From the NCBI GenBank assembly GCA_001595885.1, contig LSSH01000015.1, positions 1 through 7,592 of the forward strand: DNA of 7,592 bases, written 5' to 3'. Under the pieces are notes generated by a model. That model was not told the origin of the DNA. It saw only the letters and a program-made list of their open reading frames with translations, and searched no databases. The position numbers and the translations under genes were made by a program. Source of the stretch: Candidatus Proteinoplasmatales archaeon SG8-5 (GTDB lineage Archaea > Thermoplasmatota > Thermoplasmata > SG8-5). This document shows, piece by piece, positions 1-6,092 of the stretch (position 1 is the stretch's first letter; every line of letters begins with the position of its first letter).

Positions 1-327
1 CGCCTTGTCCCATCTGCCCATCTTGGAAAGGATGTCAGCGGTCCTTATCACGGCCTCGCTCCTGATGTCCGGGTCAGCCAATTCGGCCGAGCGAACAAGA
101 ACGGTCGACAGGTACATGAGCCCGTCTATCCACATGCCTGAGATGTGGCATATCTCGGAAAGGCAGAAGAGAACCTGGGTGGTCATCCTGTCGGTGGCCT
201 TCCCCTGGCCTTCGTTACCGAGCCTGTTGAGCGTGTCCTTGCAGAGCTTGATCGCTTCTGAGTACTTCTGCTCGTGCATGAGGTTCTTCGCCTTTGCCAT
301 TGTTTCGGAGAAGTCTTCTTCCCTCAT
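1..327 (-). CDS. TPR-like helical repeat protein, N-terminal fragment
   Basis: The minus strand is open from an ATG at 327 to the window edge, giving 109 residues without a stop; the C-terminus lies outside. The translation (begins MREEDFSETMAKAKNLMHEQ) is a run of amphipathic helix pairs. Stretches such as KYSEAIKLCKDTLNRLGNE and the later ADILSKMGRWDKA have the small/aromatic spacing of tetratricopeptide repeats. There is no signal peptide or membrane segment, so it is probably a cytosolic protein-interaction scaffold. The start is supported by a TATA-like element about 25 bp upstream, which suggests a leaderless mRNA. It lies 119 bp downstream of wecB on the same strand but appears to have its own promoter. 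A competing plus-strand frame over this region is judged a shadow. TPR assignment is by pattern only; the partner and function are unknown. Confidence 0.62.
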   Translation of the reverse strand, partial: MREEDFSETMAKAKNLMHEQKYSEAIKLCKDTLNRLGNEGQGKATDRMTTQVLFCLSEICHISGMWIDGLMYLSTVLVRSAELADPDIRSEAVIRTADILSKMGRWDKA

Positions 328-348
328 GCTGAGGGGAAAAATAGTAAG

Positions 349-363
349 CATATTAATCCTTTT
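349..363 (-). promoter_or_regulatory. TATA/BRE promoter of the TPR-like gene
   Basis: Read on the minus strand, a purine-rich stretch (AAAAAGG) is followed by ATTAATATGC. The TATA-like core is centred about 25 bp from the ATG at 327. That spacing would put transcription initiation at or next to the start codon, so the mRNA would be leaderless. A second TATA-like run (TATATA, 377-382) further upstream would instead give a leader of about 25 nt without a clear Shine-Dalgarno. Confidence 0.45.
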
Positions 364-383
364 TCCTTTAACTATGTATATAG

Positions 384-403
384 TTGTACAAACCATTATA
401 CAA
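384..403. repeat. Tandem TTGTAYAA boxes upstream of the TPR gene
   Basis: The perfect palindrome TTGTACAA (384-391) is followed 12 bp on by the near-copy TTATACAA (396-403). Both lie just upstream of the promoter of the TPR-like gene and next to a near-palindromic CTATGTATATAG (372-383). One-helical-turn spacing of two similar boxes is the usual look of a regulator binding site. No regulator is identified, and AT-rich sequence can produce this by chance. Confidence 0.25.
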
Positions 404-446
404 TTGACAGATTAGAATTTAGTACCTTTGACATAGTAACAAGAGG

Positions 447-1487
447 TCACGCCCTCTCGAGGACCTTGACTATCTTATCGGCCGCATGGCCGTCGCCGTA
501 GCTGAACGGCCTCTCCCCAGCGGGTTCGAAGTTCTCCACCGCATCCCTTATCTTGTCGTAGTGCGCTCCCACCAGGACGTTCCAGCCGTCGTCGACGGTC
601 TCCACCCACTCGGTCTCCTCCCTCAGGGTGATGCACGGCGTTCCGAAGAAGTACGCCTCCTTCTGCATACCGCCTGAATCGGTTAGCACCTTCTTCGCGT
701 TCTTGATGAGGCAGAGCGATTCGATGTAATTGACCGGCTTGACCATCCGTATCGATTCCGGACGCCCTATGCCGTGCTCTCCTAGGAACTTGGCCGTGCG
801 CGGGTGGACCGGGAAGACAACGTCGTAGCCCTCCAGCGCCTTCAGGATAGAAAGAAGATGCTTCTGGTTGTCCGTGTTGGCCGGTCGGTGGACCGTCAGG
901 AGAAAATACCCCTTCGGCTTGACGCCCAGCCTTAACAACACGTCGGATTGGATACCCGAGAATTCCAGGGCCGCGTCATACATGACGTCGCCGATTAGAT
1001 GGACACCCTCGCGGATGCCTTCCCTGGCAAGATTATCGACCGCTGTCTGGGTAGGGCAGAACAGGAGCCTGGACACGTGGTCGGTCAGCCTGCGGTTCAC
1101 CTCCTCGGGCATTGACATGTCGAAGGACCTCAACCCAGCCTCCACGTGGGCCACCGGGACGTGCTCCTTGACCGCGGCCAGCGCGCCGGCCAGGGTGGAA
1201 TTGGTGTCGCCATAGACCAGGACCCAATCGGGCCTGGTCTCGATTATTATCTTCTCGATGCCCTCCATCATCCTTGCGGTCTGCCATGCGTGGGAGCCCG
1301 AGCCCACGTCGAGGTTATGGTCGGGCTGGGGTATGTTCATTACATCGAAGAATACCTTCGACATCTCCTCGTCATAGTGCTGACCGGTGTGCACCAATAC
1401 CTCGTCATTTTCCTTCCTTAGCGCCTTGGAGACCGGCGCCGCCTTGATGAACTGCGGCCTGGCCCCGACGACCGAGAGGACCTTCAG
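447..1487 (-). CDS. wecB: UDP-N-acetylglucosamine 2-epimerase (non-hydrolysing)
   Basis: This enzyme interconverts UDP-GlcNAc and UDP-ManNAc in the cytosol, supplying ManNAc-type sugars for surface glycans or protein glycosylation. With the start proposed here it has 346 residues, close to the usual 350-380. Visible motifs: GARPQFIK at 8-15, HTGQHYDEEM at 33-42, VYGDTNSTLA at 91-100, HVEAGLRS at 114-121, PEEVNRRLTDH at 127-137, the LTVHRPAN histidine at about 200, and DSGGMQKEAYFFGTPC from about 270 followed by EWVET. The E in HVEAGLR, the E in PEE.NR and the H in TVHR match the catalytic residues of the family. The conserved N-terminus is open in frame but has no ATG, GTG or TTG; a CTG at 1485-1487 sits exactly where family members start, 6 nt after GGGGGT. 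The first conventional start, TTG at 1397, would delete the GARPQ motif. The related diacetamido-sugar (WbpI-type) epimerases share this motif set, so the exact substrate is less certain than the fold. It follows trpS by 108 bp with no TATA box seen between them. Confidence 0.93.
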   Translation of the reverse strand: MKVLSVVGARPQFIKAAPVSKALRKENDEVLVHTGQHYDEEMSKVFFDVMNIPQPDHNLDVGSGSHAWQTARMMEGIEKIIIETRPDWVLVYGDTNSTLAGALAAVKEHVPVAHVEAGLRSFDMSMPEEVNRRLTDHVSRLLFCPTQTAVDNLAREGIREGVHLIGDVMYDAALEFSGIQSDVLLRLGVKPKGYFLLTVHRPANTDNQKHLLSILKALEGYDVVFPVHPRTAKFLGEHGIGRPESIRMVKPVNYIESLCLIKNAKKVLTDSGGMQKEAYFFGTPCITLREETEWVETVDDGWNVLVGAHYDKIRDAVENFEPAGERPFSYGDGHAADKIVKVLERA

Positions 1488-1490
1488 AGT

Positions 1491-1500
1491 CCTACCCCCC
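1491..1500 (-). promoter_or_regulatory. Shine-Dalgarno deciding the wecB start
   Basis: On the minus strand GGGGGGTAGG precedes the in-frame CTG at 1487-1485. The GGGGGT core is a close match to the archaeal GGAGGT and leaves a 6-nt spacer. A Shine-Dalgarno is expected here because wecB appears to lie inside a transcript started before trpS. No comparable site with an ATG, GTG or TTG start keeps the conserved N-terminus. Confidence 0.5.
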
Positions 1501-1563
1501 AGAGGTTTGTCGGGCGGGACGGTCCGGGCAAGTCAAGGGCCGTCAAAACCTACTCCCCCCGGC

Positions 1564-1584
1564 ATGATTTCCAATCGATATCAT
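1564..1584. repeat. Imperfect inverted repeat after trpS
   Basis: ATGATTTC and GATATCAT flank a 5-bp centre (CAATC); seven of eight arm positions pair. It begins 11 bp beyond the trpS stop in the trpS-wecB gap. It is AT-rich, has no following T-run on the minus strand and would make only a weak hairpin. A role in processing or partial termination between the two genes is possible but unsupported. Confidence 0.3.
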
Positions 1585-1595
1585 GGTGCAGCCGC

Positions 1596-2741
1596 TCAAT
1601 CGTCTCCCCCTTGGCAGTCCCTGAGCATGAACTCCTCGACCACGTCGCGGGCTTTTTCCCTCTTCTCCTGGTGTTTGGCCACGAATCCCGTGACGCGCGC
1701 GGTCAGGTCGCCCTTGCACTCGCCGCACAATATCTCTCCGGAGCGGCACTTGGCCCACCTGTCGTCCAGCTTGGCGTCGTCCTCCTCGAAGATGTAATAG
1801 AAGTACTGGTACACCGAGCATATGTCCGGGTTCCCGCCGTTCTTCCTCTGCTCGTCCACGCTGACCGCGCCGCCTGTGAAGGCGTTGCCGATCTTCTTCT
1901 TGATGTCACCGGCGGAATCGACCGTGAATATGCTCGTGCTGGGCAGGGAAGCGCTCATCTTGTCAGAGCCGGCAAGGCTGGGCAGCATCTTGCAGTGCAG
2001 CAGGGCCGGCTTGTAGAAGCCTATGCCCTCGGCGATGTCCCTGGCGACGCGGAAGTGAGGGTCCTGGTCTATGGCGCACGGTATGACGCACCTGATGTTC
2101 TCCCCCTTCAGGACGCTCGGCAGGAAGGCCGTGGCCGCCTGCATGCTGGTGAACCATATCGAGCCTATGTTGTTGCTGTTGTCGAATCCGAAGACCGCCT
2201 TGGCAGTGCTGAACGTCACCTTCTTAGCCACCTTCAGCGCGATGTTGTACATCTGGTGAGCGTATTCGGTGTCCAGGAATATCCGTGTCTTGTCCTTATC
2301 GAAACCCAGGGCGATGATGTCCAGCGCGTTCTCGTAGGCGAAGTTCTTCGTGTCCTCGAGGCTGAGCTCGGGAAGGAAAAGGAACTTCTCGTCGTCGGTA
2401 AGCTGGAAGTACAGCTCGACGCCGAACCTGTCCTGAAGGTACTTGGTGAATATCCAGGGCATCAGATGGCCCAGGTGGGTGTGGCCCGAGGGCCCTCGAC
2501 CGGTGTACATGACGAAGCCGCGGCCCTTCTCGTGGTCGTCCAGTATCAGGTTGAGATCACGATGGGAATAGAATATGCCGCGCCTGAGCATTGTGTGCAT
2601 CTCGCCGGTGTGCTTGACCAGTCTCGCAACTAGCTCGTCGTCTATCTTCTGCGTTCCGAAGCGCTCGATGAGGCGGTCGTAATCGATGTCCCCGCTGACC
2701 TCCCAAGGCGTAACAACGAAATCATCTGGCAGTAGGATCAC
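1596..2741 (-). CDS. trpS: Tryptophanyl-tRNA synthetase (archaeal/eukaryotic type)
   Basis: This class Ic synthetase charges tRNA-Trp with tryptophan using ATP. The 381-residue length fits the archaeal form. In order: the N-terminal FVVTPWEVSGDIDYDRLIER signature (residues 8-27) and FGTQKI; TGRGPSGHTHLGHLMP (from about 80), with HLGH as the HIGH equivalent; AIDQDPHFRVARDIAEG in the Trp-binding region; and DKMSASLPSTSIFT, with KMSAS as the KMSKS loop. Next comes an anticodon-binding helical part containing CRSGEILCGECK, a motif of the archaeal enzymes. The start is GTG at 2739-2741; the frame closes upstream at a TAG (2754-2756) with no other conventional start. A TATA box about 30 bp upstream suggests a leader of only a few nucleotides. 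GGTGAT overlapping the GTG raises a second option, a CTG three codons further in. It heads a probable trpS-wecB transcript and is divergent from the PAS regulator. Confidence 0.97.
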   Translation of the reverse strand: MILLPDDFVVTPWEVSGDIDYDRLIERFGTQKIDDELVARLVKHTGEMHTMLRRGIFYSHRDLNLILDDHEKGRGFVMYTGRGPSGHTHLGHLMPWIFTKYLQDRFGVELYFQLTDDEKFLFLPELSLEDTKNFAYENALDIIALGFDKDKTRIFLDTEYAHQMYNIALKVAKKVTFSTAKAVFGFDNSNNIGSIWFTSMQAATAFLPSVLKGENIRCVIPCAIDQDPHFRVARDIAEGIGFYKPALLHCKMLPSLAGSDKMSASLPSTSIFTVDSAGDIKKKIGNAFTGGAVSVDEQRKNGGNPDICSVYQYFYYIFEEDDAKLDDRWAKCRSGEILCGECKGDLTARVTGFVAKHQEKREKARDVVEEFMLRDCQGGDD

Positions 2742-2767
2742 CCTCTTGCACGGCTAATGTTTGGAGG

Positions 2768-2783
2768 GATATAAGATTGTTGG
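2768..2783 (-). promoter_or_regulatory. trpS promoter (TATA/BRE)
   Basis: Minus-strand CCAACAAT directly precedes CTTATATC. This is an A-rich BRE followed by a good archaeal TATA box, centred about 30 bp before the GTG. It predicts initiation around 2745 and a leader of about 4 nt. It probably serves both trpS and wecB. Confidence 0.5.
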
Positions 2784-2823
2784 GATATTGAAGCTGCCCG
2801 ATAGAAAGGGAAGATCAACCAAT

Positions 2824-2862
2824 AGGGTTAGGTCACCGTGAAGGGTTATTACACAAATGACC
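2824..2862. promoter_or_regulatory. Small repeats in the trpS/PAS divergent promoter region
   Basis: AGGGTTA occurs twice in the same orientation (2824-2830 and 2842-2848), either side of the 9-bp palindrome TCACCGTGA (2833-2841). GGTCA (2831-2835) is mirrored by TGACC (2858-2862). The cluster lies between the divergent promoters, 12-50 bp upstream of the PAS-gene TATA box, where an activator or repressor could act. The elements are short, and regulation is inference. Confidence 0.22.
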
Positions 2863-2870
2863 GTTTTATC

Positions 2871-2887
2871 ACGAAACGTATTTATAG
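2871..2887 (+). promoter_or_regulatory. PAS-gene promoter, leaderless
   Basis: ACGAAACG is a well-formed BRE and runs straight into TATTTATAG. The TATA core (2881-2886) is centred about 25 bp before the ATG at 2909, so transcription should start at the initiation codon. No Shine-Dalgarno precedes the ATG (TGTATTTTCG), which fits leaderless translation. Confidence 0.65.
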
Positions 2888-2908
2888 CAATCCCAAGCTG
2901 TATTTTCG

Positions 2909-5900
2909 ATGCCTCCGAAGAAGAAAGGAACCAAGGGGAACGCCGGCTCCGAAAAAGGTAGCAAAAAAGCCAGCGCAAAGAAGTCTGGCTCAAAGCCCTC
3001 AACCAAGAAACAGAAGGAAGAGGCCAGGTTCGAGAACCTTATCGATAACATCTCGGACGTCCTCGTCGAGATCAGCTCTGATGGTAAGGTCACCTACGTG
3101 AACCAACGGGCAAAGGACATCTACGGCTTCGAGCCCGAGGAGCTTGCGGGCAGCGATGTGTTCGACCTCATACACCCTGATGACCTGGAGGAGGCGATGG
3201 AAGCCCTGGCAACCGCGATCAGCGACGGACAGGTGGCAAACATCGAGGTCAGGACCAAGCACAAGGACGGATATTTTATAACAGCCATCGCCTCGGCAAA
3301 GGCCATCGGTGTGGGCAAGAACATGCGGATAGTCGGCCTGTTGAAGGATGTTACCAAGTCCAGGGAGATGCTCGACGAGCTCAAGGCGAGTGAAGAGCGA
3401 TATAGGGCGGTTGCAGAGGCCGCCCAGGACTACATATACCTTATCGAGAAGGATTATACATACTCATACGTGAACGAGGCCGCGGCCAGGCTGCTCGGGA
3501 CAACCCAGAGAAAGGTGGTCGGGAAAAAGATCCAGGACATCTTTCCCGAACATGTCTCGAAGCGGCAGAAGAAGAACGTAAGGAAGATATTGCAGACAGG
3601 CGAGGAGGTCTATGAGGAAAATCTCTATCCCGTGGGGGACAAATTGATATGGCTGAGTGCAAGGCTTGCCCCGGTCCATGACGGTAAAGGGAAGGTCGAC
3701 AAGGTCCTGGGCATATCAAGGGACATCACCAAGAGAAAGGAGGCCGAGATCGCCTTGAGGGATAGCGAGGAGAAGTTCAGGTTGATCATGGGCTCGTCGC
3801 CGGACGCCATCACCGTGTCGGACCTGACCGGCAATATCATCGAGTGTAACGACCAGACCTTGAGGATCCATGGTTTCAAGAAGAAGGAGGACATCATAGG
3901 TCGGAGTGCCTTCGACCTGATAGCTCCAGAGGATAGGGAACGAGCCCTCAAGAACACTGAAATTACATTGAAGGAAGGTTCGGTGCAAAACCTCGAATAC
4001 GCTCTGCTGCGGGAGGACGGCAGCGAATTCCCTGGCGAATTGTCTGCGAACGTCATCCTGAACTCCGAGGGGCAGCCGATTTCATTCGTTGCCATCACGA
4101 AGGACATTACGCAAAGGAAGAAAATGGAAGAGGAGATTAGACACTCGGAGGAGAAATACTCTGCGGTAGTCGAGGGATCAAAGGACGCAATCGCCATCGT
4201 GCAGGACCTAAAGGTGGTGTTCGCCAACACTGCAACCGCAGAGCTCACAGGTTGGCCTGTTGAACAACTCATCGGGATTGAGTTCAAGGAGATTGTGGCA
4301 CCCGAGTTCCAGGAGATGCTCAGAAAGAGGTTCAAAGACAGGATGGATGGTAAGGAAGTGCCCTCGTTCTACGAGATAGAGATTATAACCAAGGATGGGG
4401 ACAGGATACCCATCGAGGTCAACAACTCGCTGATAACGTACGAAGGTCGAGAGGCCACCCTTTCCTTCGTCAGGGACATCACTGACAGGAAGGCCATGGA
4501 GGAGAGATGGCGGTCGATCGCCGAGAACGCGCCCGACATCGTCATCATGCTGGACCTGGAGGGGCGCATCACCTTCATCAACAGGACGGTGACCGGCATA
4601 AAGCCGGAGGACGTCATCGGTGTGAGCCAGTACGATTACATTGAGAAGGAGTTTCGTGGGATTGTCAAGAAGACCATTAACAGGGTCCTAAAGACGGGCA
4701 AACCCGGCTCTTACATCATTAAGGGGACCGGCCCAAAAGGAAGCATCTCGTGGTACGAGACACAGGTTGGCCCGTTAAAGGAAGGGGACAACGTCACAGG
4801 GATCATCCTATTCGTCAACGACATCACCGACCGGGTGAAGTACGAGGAGGCATTGAAAGAGAGCGAGGAGAAGTACCGGAGCCTGTTCGAGACCTCTCCG
4901 GATTCCATTTGCATAATAGACCTCGAGGGCAACATTCTGGAGTGCAATGAGGCCACAGCCAGGATCACGGGCTTGAGCCCGGCGGAACTTGAGGGAAAAT
5001 CCTTCGCCGCCCTTCATTCCCTGTTCGAAGCCGACATTGAGAAATTCCAGACCATCTTCGGCCAGCTGCTCAACGACGAGCCGCTGGAGAGCCTCGAGCT
5101 GAAGGTCATCCAGGAGGGAAACATCCGCTGGCTTGAATCCTTCCCCACCTTGCTGAAGAAGGATGGGGAGATCTATGCCATCCAGGTCATAACCAGGGAC
5201 GTGACCTCGCGGAAGACCGCTGAGATGGAGATGCGCCGCCAGCTCCTGAAATTCGATGTGGAGGACGGCAACGTCTACATAGTAAAGGAAAGGGTTCCGG
5301 AACAATCGGTGGAGATATTCAACGAGCTGCTCGACGTGGGTTACCTGGGTCATGTCATCTCCAGGAGGCCCATGAAATATTACACGGCAAGGATAGACAA
5401 GATGTTCGACTACGCCTGGATCTCGGAGAAAGGGTCCCAGGACTCGGTCAAGCCTGACGTCAAGGCCATCGAGAAGTTCATCGACGGCATGCCCACCCGC
5501 CAGGCCATACTCCTGGAGGGAGTGAGTTATCTTGTATCCAAGGCCGGTTTCAGGAAGGCCCTGGGGCTTGTCCAGGCCATAGCCGAGATCGCATACCTTA
5601 AGGACCAGGTCGTGCTCCTTTCAGTGGACCCCTCGGCCGTGGGTGACAAGGAAATGAGGGGCATTGAGAAGGAGACCTCGGTGGTCACAAGCCAGATGGC
5701 CTTGGGCAAGCTGCCCGACAAGCTCCTTGATATTCTTAAATACATAAACAAGGAGAACCTCACCGGAGTGAATCCCTCGTTCTCCGACGTCGAGGTGGAC
5801 CAAGAGCTGAGCAAGCCCACCGTGCGGAAGAGGATCAGGGAGCTCGACAATCTCGGTTGTGTGAATATCATCGAAAAGGGAAGGAACAAGTATATTGCAA

Positions 5901-5935
5901 TAACTGAAAAAGGCAAGACGTACATGGTTCTATAA
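2909..5935 (+). CDS. Soluble 6xPAS-DUF835-winged-helix sensor-regulator
   Basis: 1008 residues. Residues 1-36 are a disordered tail with 13 lysines (PPKKKGTKG, KKASAKKSGSK). Six PAS domains follow at about 38-150, 161-275, 285-402, 412-525, 531-642 and 651-768. Most begin with SEEKYR-like helices and all close on a D(I/V)T linker (DVTKSRE 147, DITKRKE 272, DITQRKK 399, DITDRKA 523, DITDRVK 638, DVTSRKT 764). A coiled linker leads to DUF835 (about 785-925: GNVYIVKERVPEQSVEIF, ILLEGVSYLVSKAGF, VVLLSVDPSA). Residues 935-1008 form a winged helix; SKPTVRKRIRELDNLGCV is the recognition helix and start of the wing. There is no histidine-kinase, receiver or GGDEF domain, no membrane segment and no signal peptide. 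PAS domains bind small ligands or cofactors, but the residues here do not identify one. I infer a cytosolic one-component sensor that acts on DNA through the winged helix; DUF835 has no assigned biochemical role. The ATG is fixed by the promoter spacing. A T-rich terminator follows at once. Confidence 0.93.
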   Translation: MPPKKKGTKGNAGSEKGSKKASAKKSGSKPSTKKQKEEARFENLIDNISDVLVEISSDGKVTYVNQRAKDIYGFEPEELAGSDVFDLIHPDDLEEAMEALATAISDGQVANIEVRTKHKDGYFITAIASAKAIGVGKNMRIVGLLKDVTKSREMLDELKASEERYRAVAEAAQDYIYLIEKDYTYSYVNEAAARLLGTTQRKVVGKKIQDIFPEHVSKRQKKNVRKILQTGEEVYEENLYPVGDKLIWLSARLAPVHDGKGKVDKVLGISRDITKRKEAEIALRDSEEKFRLIMGSSPDAITVSDLTGNIIECNDQTLRIHGFKKKEDIIGRSAFDLIAPEDRERALKNTEITLKEGSVQNLEYALLREDGSEFPGELSANVILNSEGQPISFVAITKDITQRKKMEEEIRHSEEKYSAVVEGSKDAIAIVQDLKVVFANTATAELTGWPVEQLIGIEFKEIVAPEFQEMLRKRFKDRMDGKEVPSFYEIEIITKDGDRIPIEVNNSLITYEGREATLSFVRDITDRKAMEERWRSIAENAPDIVIMLDLEGRITFINRTVTGIKPEDVIGVSQYDYIEKEFRGIVKKTINRVLKTGKPGSYIIKGTGPKGSISWYETQVGPLKEGDNVTGIILFVNDITDRVKYEEALKESEEKYRSLFETSPDSICIIDLEGNILECNEATARITGLSPAELEGKSFAALHSLFEADIEKFQTIFGQLLNDEPLESLELKVIQEGNIRWLESFPTLLKKDGEIYAIQVITRDVTSRKTAEMEMRRQLLKFDVEDGNVYIVKERVPEQSVEIFNELLDVGYLGHVISRRPMKYYTARIDKMFDYAWISEKGSQDSVKPDVKAIEKFIDGMPTRQAILLEGVSYLVSKAGFRKALGLVQAIAEIAYLKDQVVLLSVDPSAVGDKEMRGIEKETSVVTSQMALGKLPDKLLDILKYINKENLTGVNPSFSDVEVDQELSKPTVRKRIRELDNLGCVNIIEKGRNKYIAITEKGKTYMVL

Positions 5936-5965
5936 TTTTTTCACTATTTTCACTATTTTTTTCAC
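5936..5965 (+). terminator. T-rich terminator after the PAS gene
   Basis: Directly after the TAA stop come three T-runs of 6, 4 and 7 residues, each followed by CAC (at 5942-5944, 5951-5953 and 5963-5965). Archaeal RNA polymerase terminates on such U-rich tracts without needing a hairpin. It would end the PAS transcript before it runs into the convergent HTH gene. Confidence 0.65.
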
Positions 5966-5977
5966 AAAGTATATAAA
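5964..5977 (+). promoter_or_regulatory. Orphan promoter-like TATA element in the convergent gap
   Basis: ACAAAG followed by TATATAAAG resembles BRE plus TATA on the plus strand, predicting initiation near 5998-6002. Downstream there is only about 95 bp of sequence without a recognisable gene, then the 3' end of the minus-strand HTH gene. The ATG at 5991 is too close to the TATA box to be served by it. The core also reads TTTATATA on the minus strand, but the sequence flanking it on that side is a poor BRE. The rest of the gap (to 6092) shows no tRNA fold and no clear C/D-box pair. Confidence 0.35.
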
Positions 5978-6092
5978 GTAAGAAAGCTTTATGTACATTG
6001 GCAAAATATTGCTCCGCCCAAGTGGATTTAGGAAATTGTTAAGAGGTTTTCAGAGAATCAGCTGTACTGTTCGTGCTTTTGTGGTGTTCATT

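Noticed and set aside
5..415. Plus-strand 136-codon ORF with a lipoprotein-like N-terminus
   Set aside because: It lies opposite the minus-strand TPR-like frame, which has sensible helical composition and a well-placed promoter. The plus frame loses protein character after the first 30 residues and reads through AT-rich promoter sequence.
1447..1536. Reading wecB as a 5'-truncated pseudogene
   Set aside because: The conserved N-terminus is intact and in frame to the expected first residue, with a good Shine-Dalgarno. Only the start codon is unconventional.
1611..2633. Plus-strand 340-codon ORF
   Set aside because: It is antisense to trpS, whose motifs are unmistakable. The translation is Val/Leu/Glu-rich with no recognisable domain, a shadow of biased codon use.
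3625..4335. Minus-strand 236-codon ORF within the PAS gene
   Set aside because: Its composition is Ser/Leu/Met-rich, typical of the reverse complement of acidic and lysine-rich coding sequence. No promoter or domain is seen.
4808..5353. Minus-strand 181-codon ORF within the PAS gene
   Set aside because: It is antisense to PAS6 and the start of DUF835. No family resemblance or promoter.
2909..5935. Histidine kinase annotation for the multi-PAS protein
   Set aside because: No H-box, N-box or G-box follows the PAS array. The C-terminus is DUF835 plus a winged helix instead.
5990..6092. Possible tRNA or C/D-box RNA in the convergent gap
   Set aside because: No cloverleaf or T-loop sequence is visible. 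CTGA-like D boxes occur, but no matching C box (RTGATGA) is found at a suitable distance.
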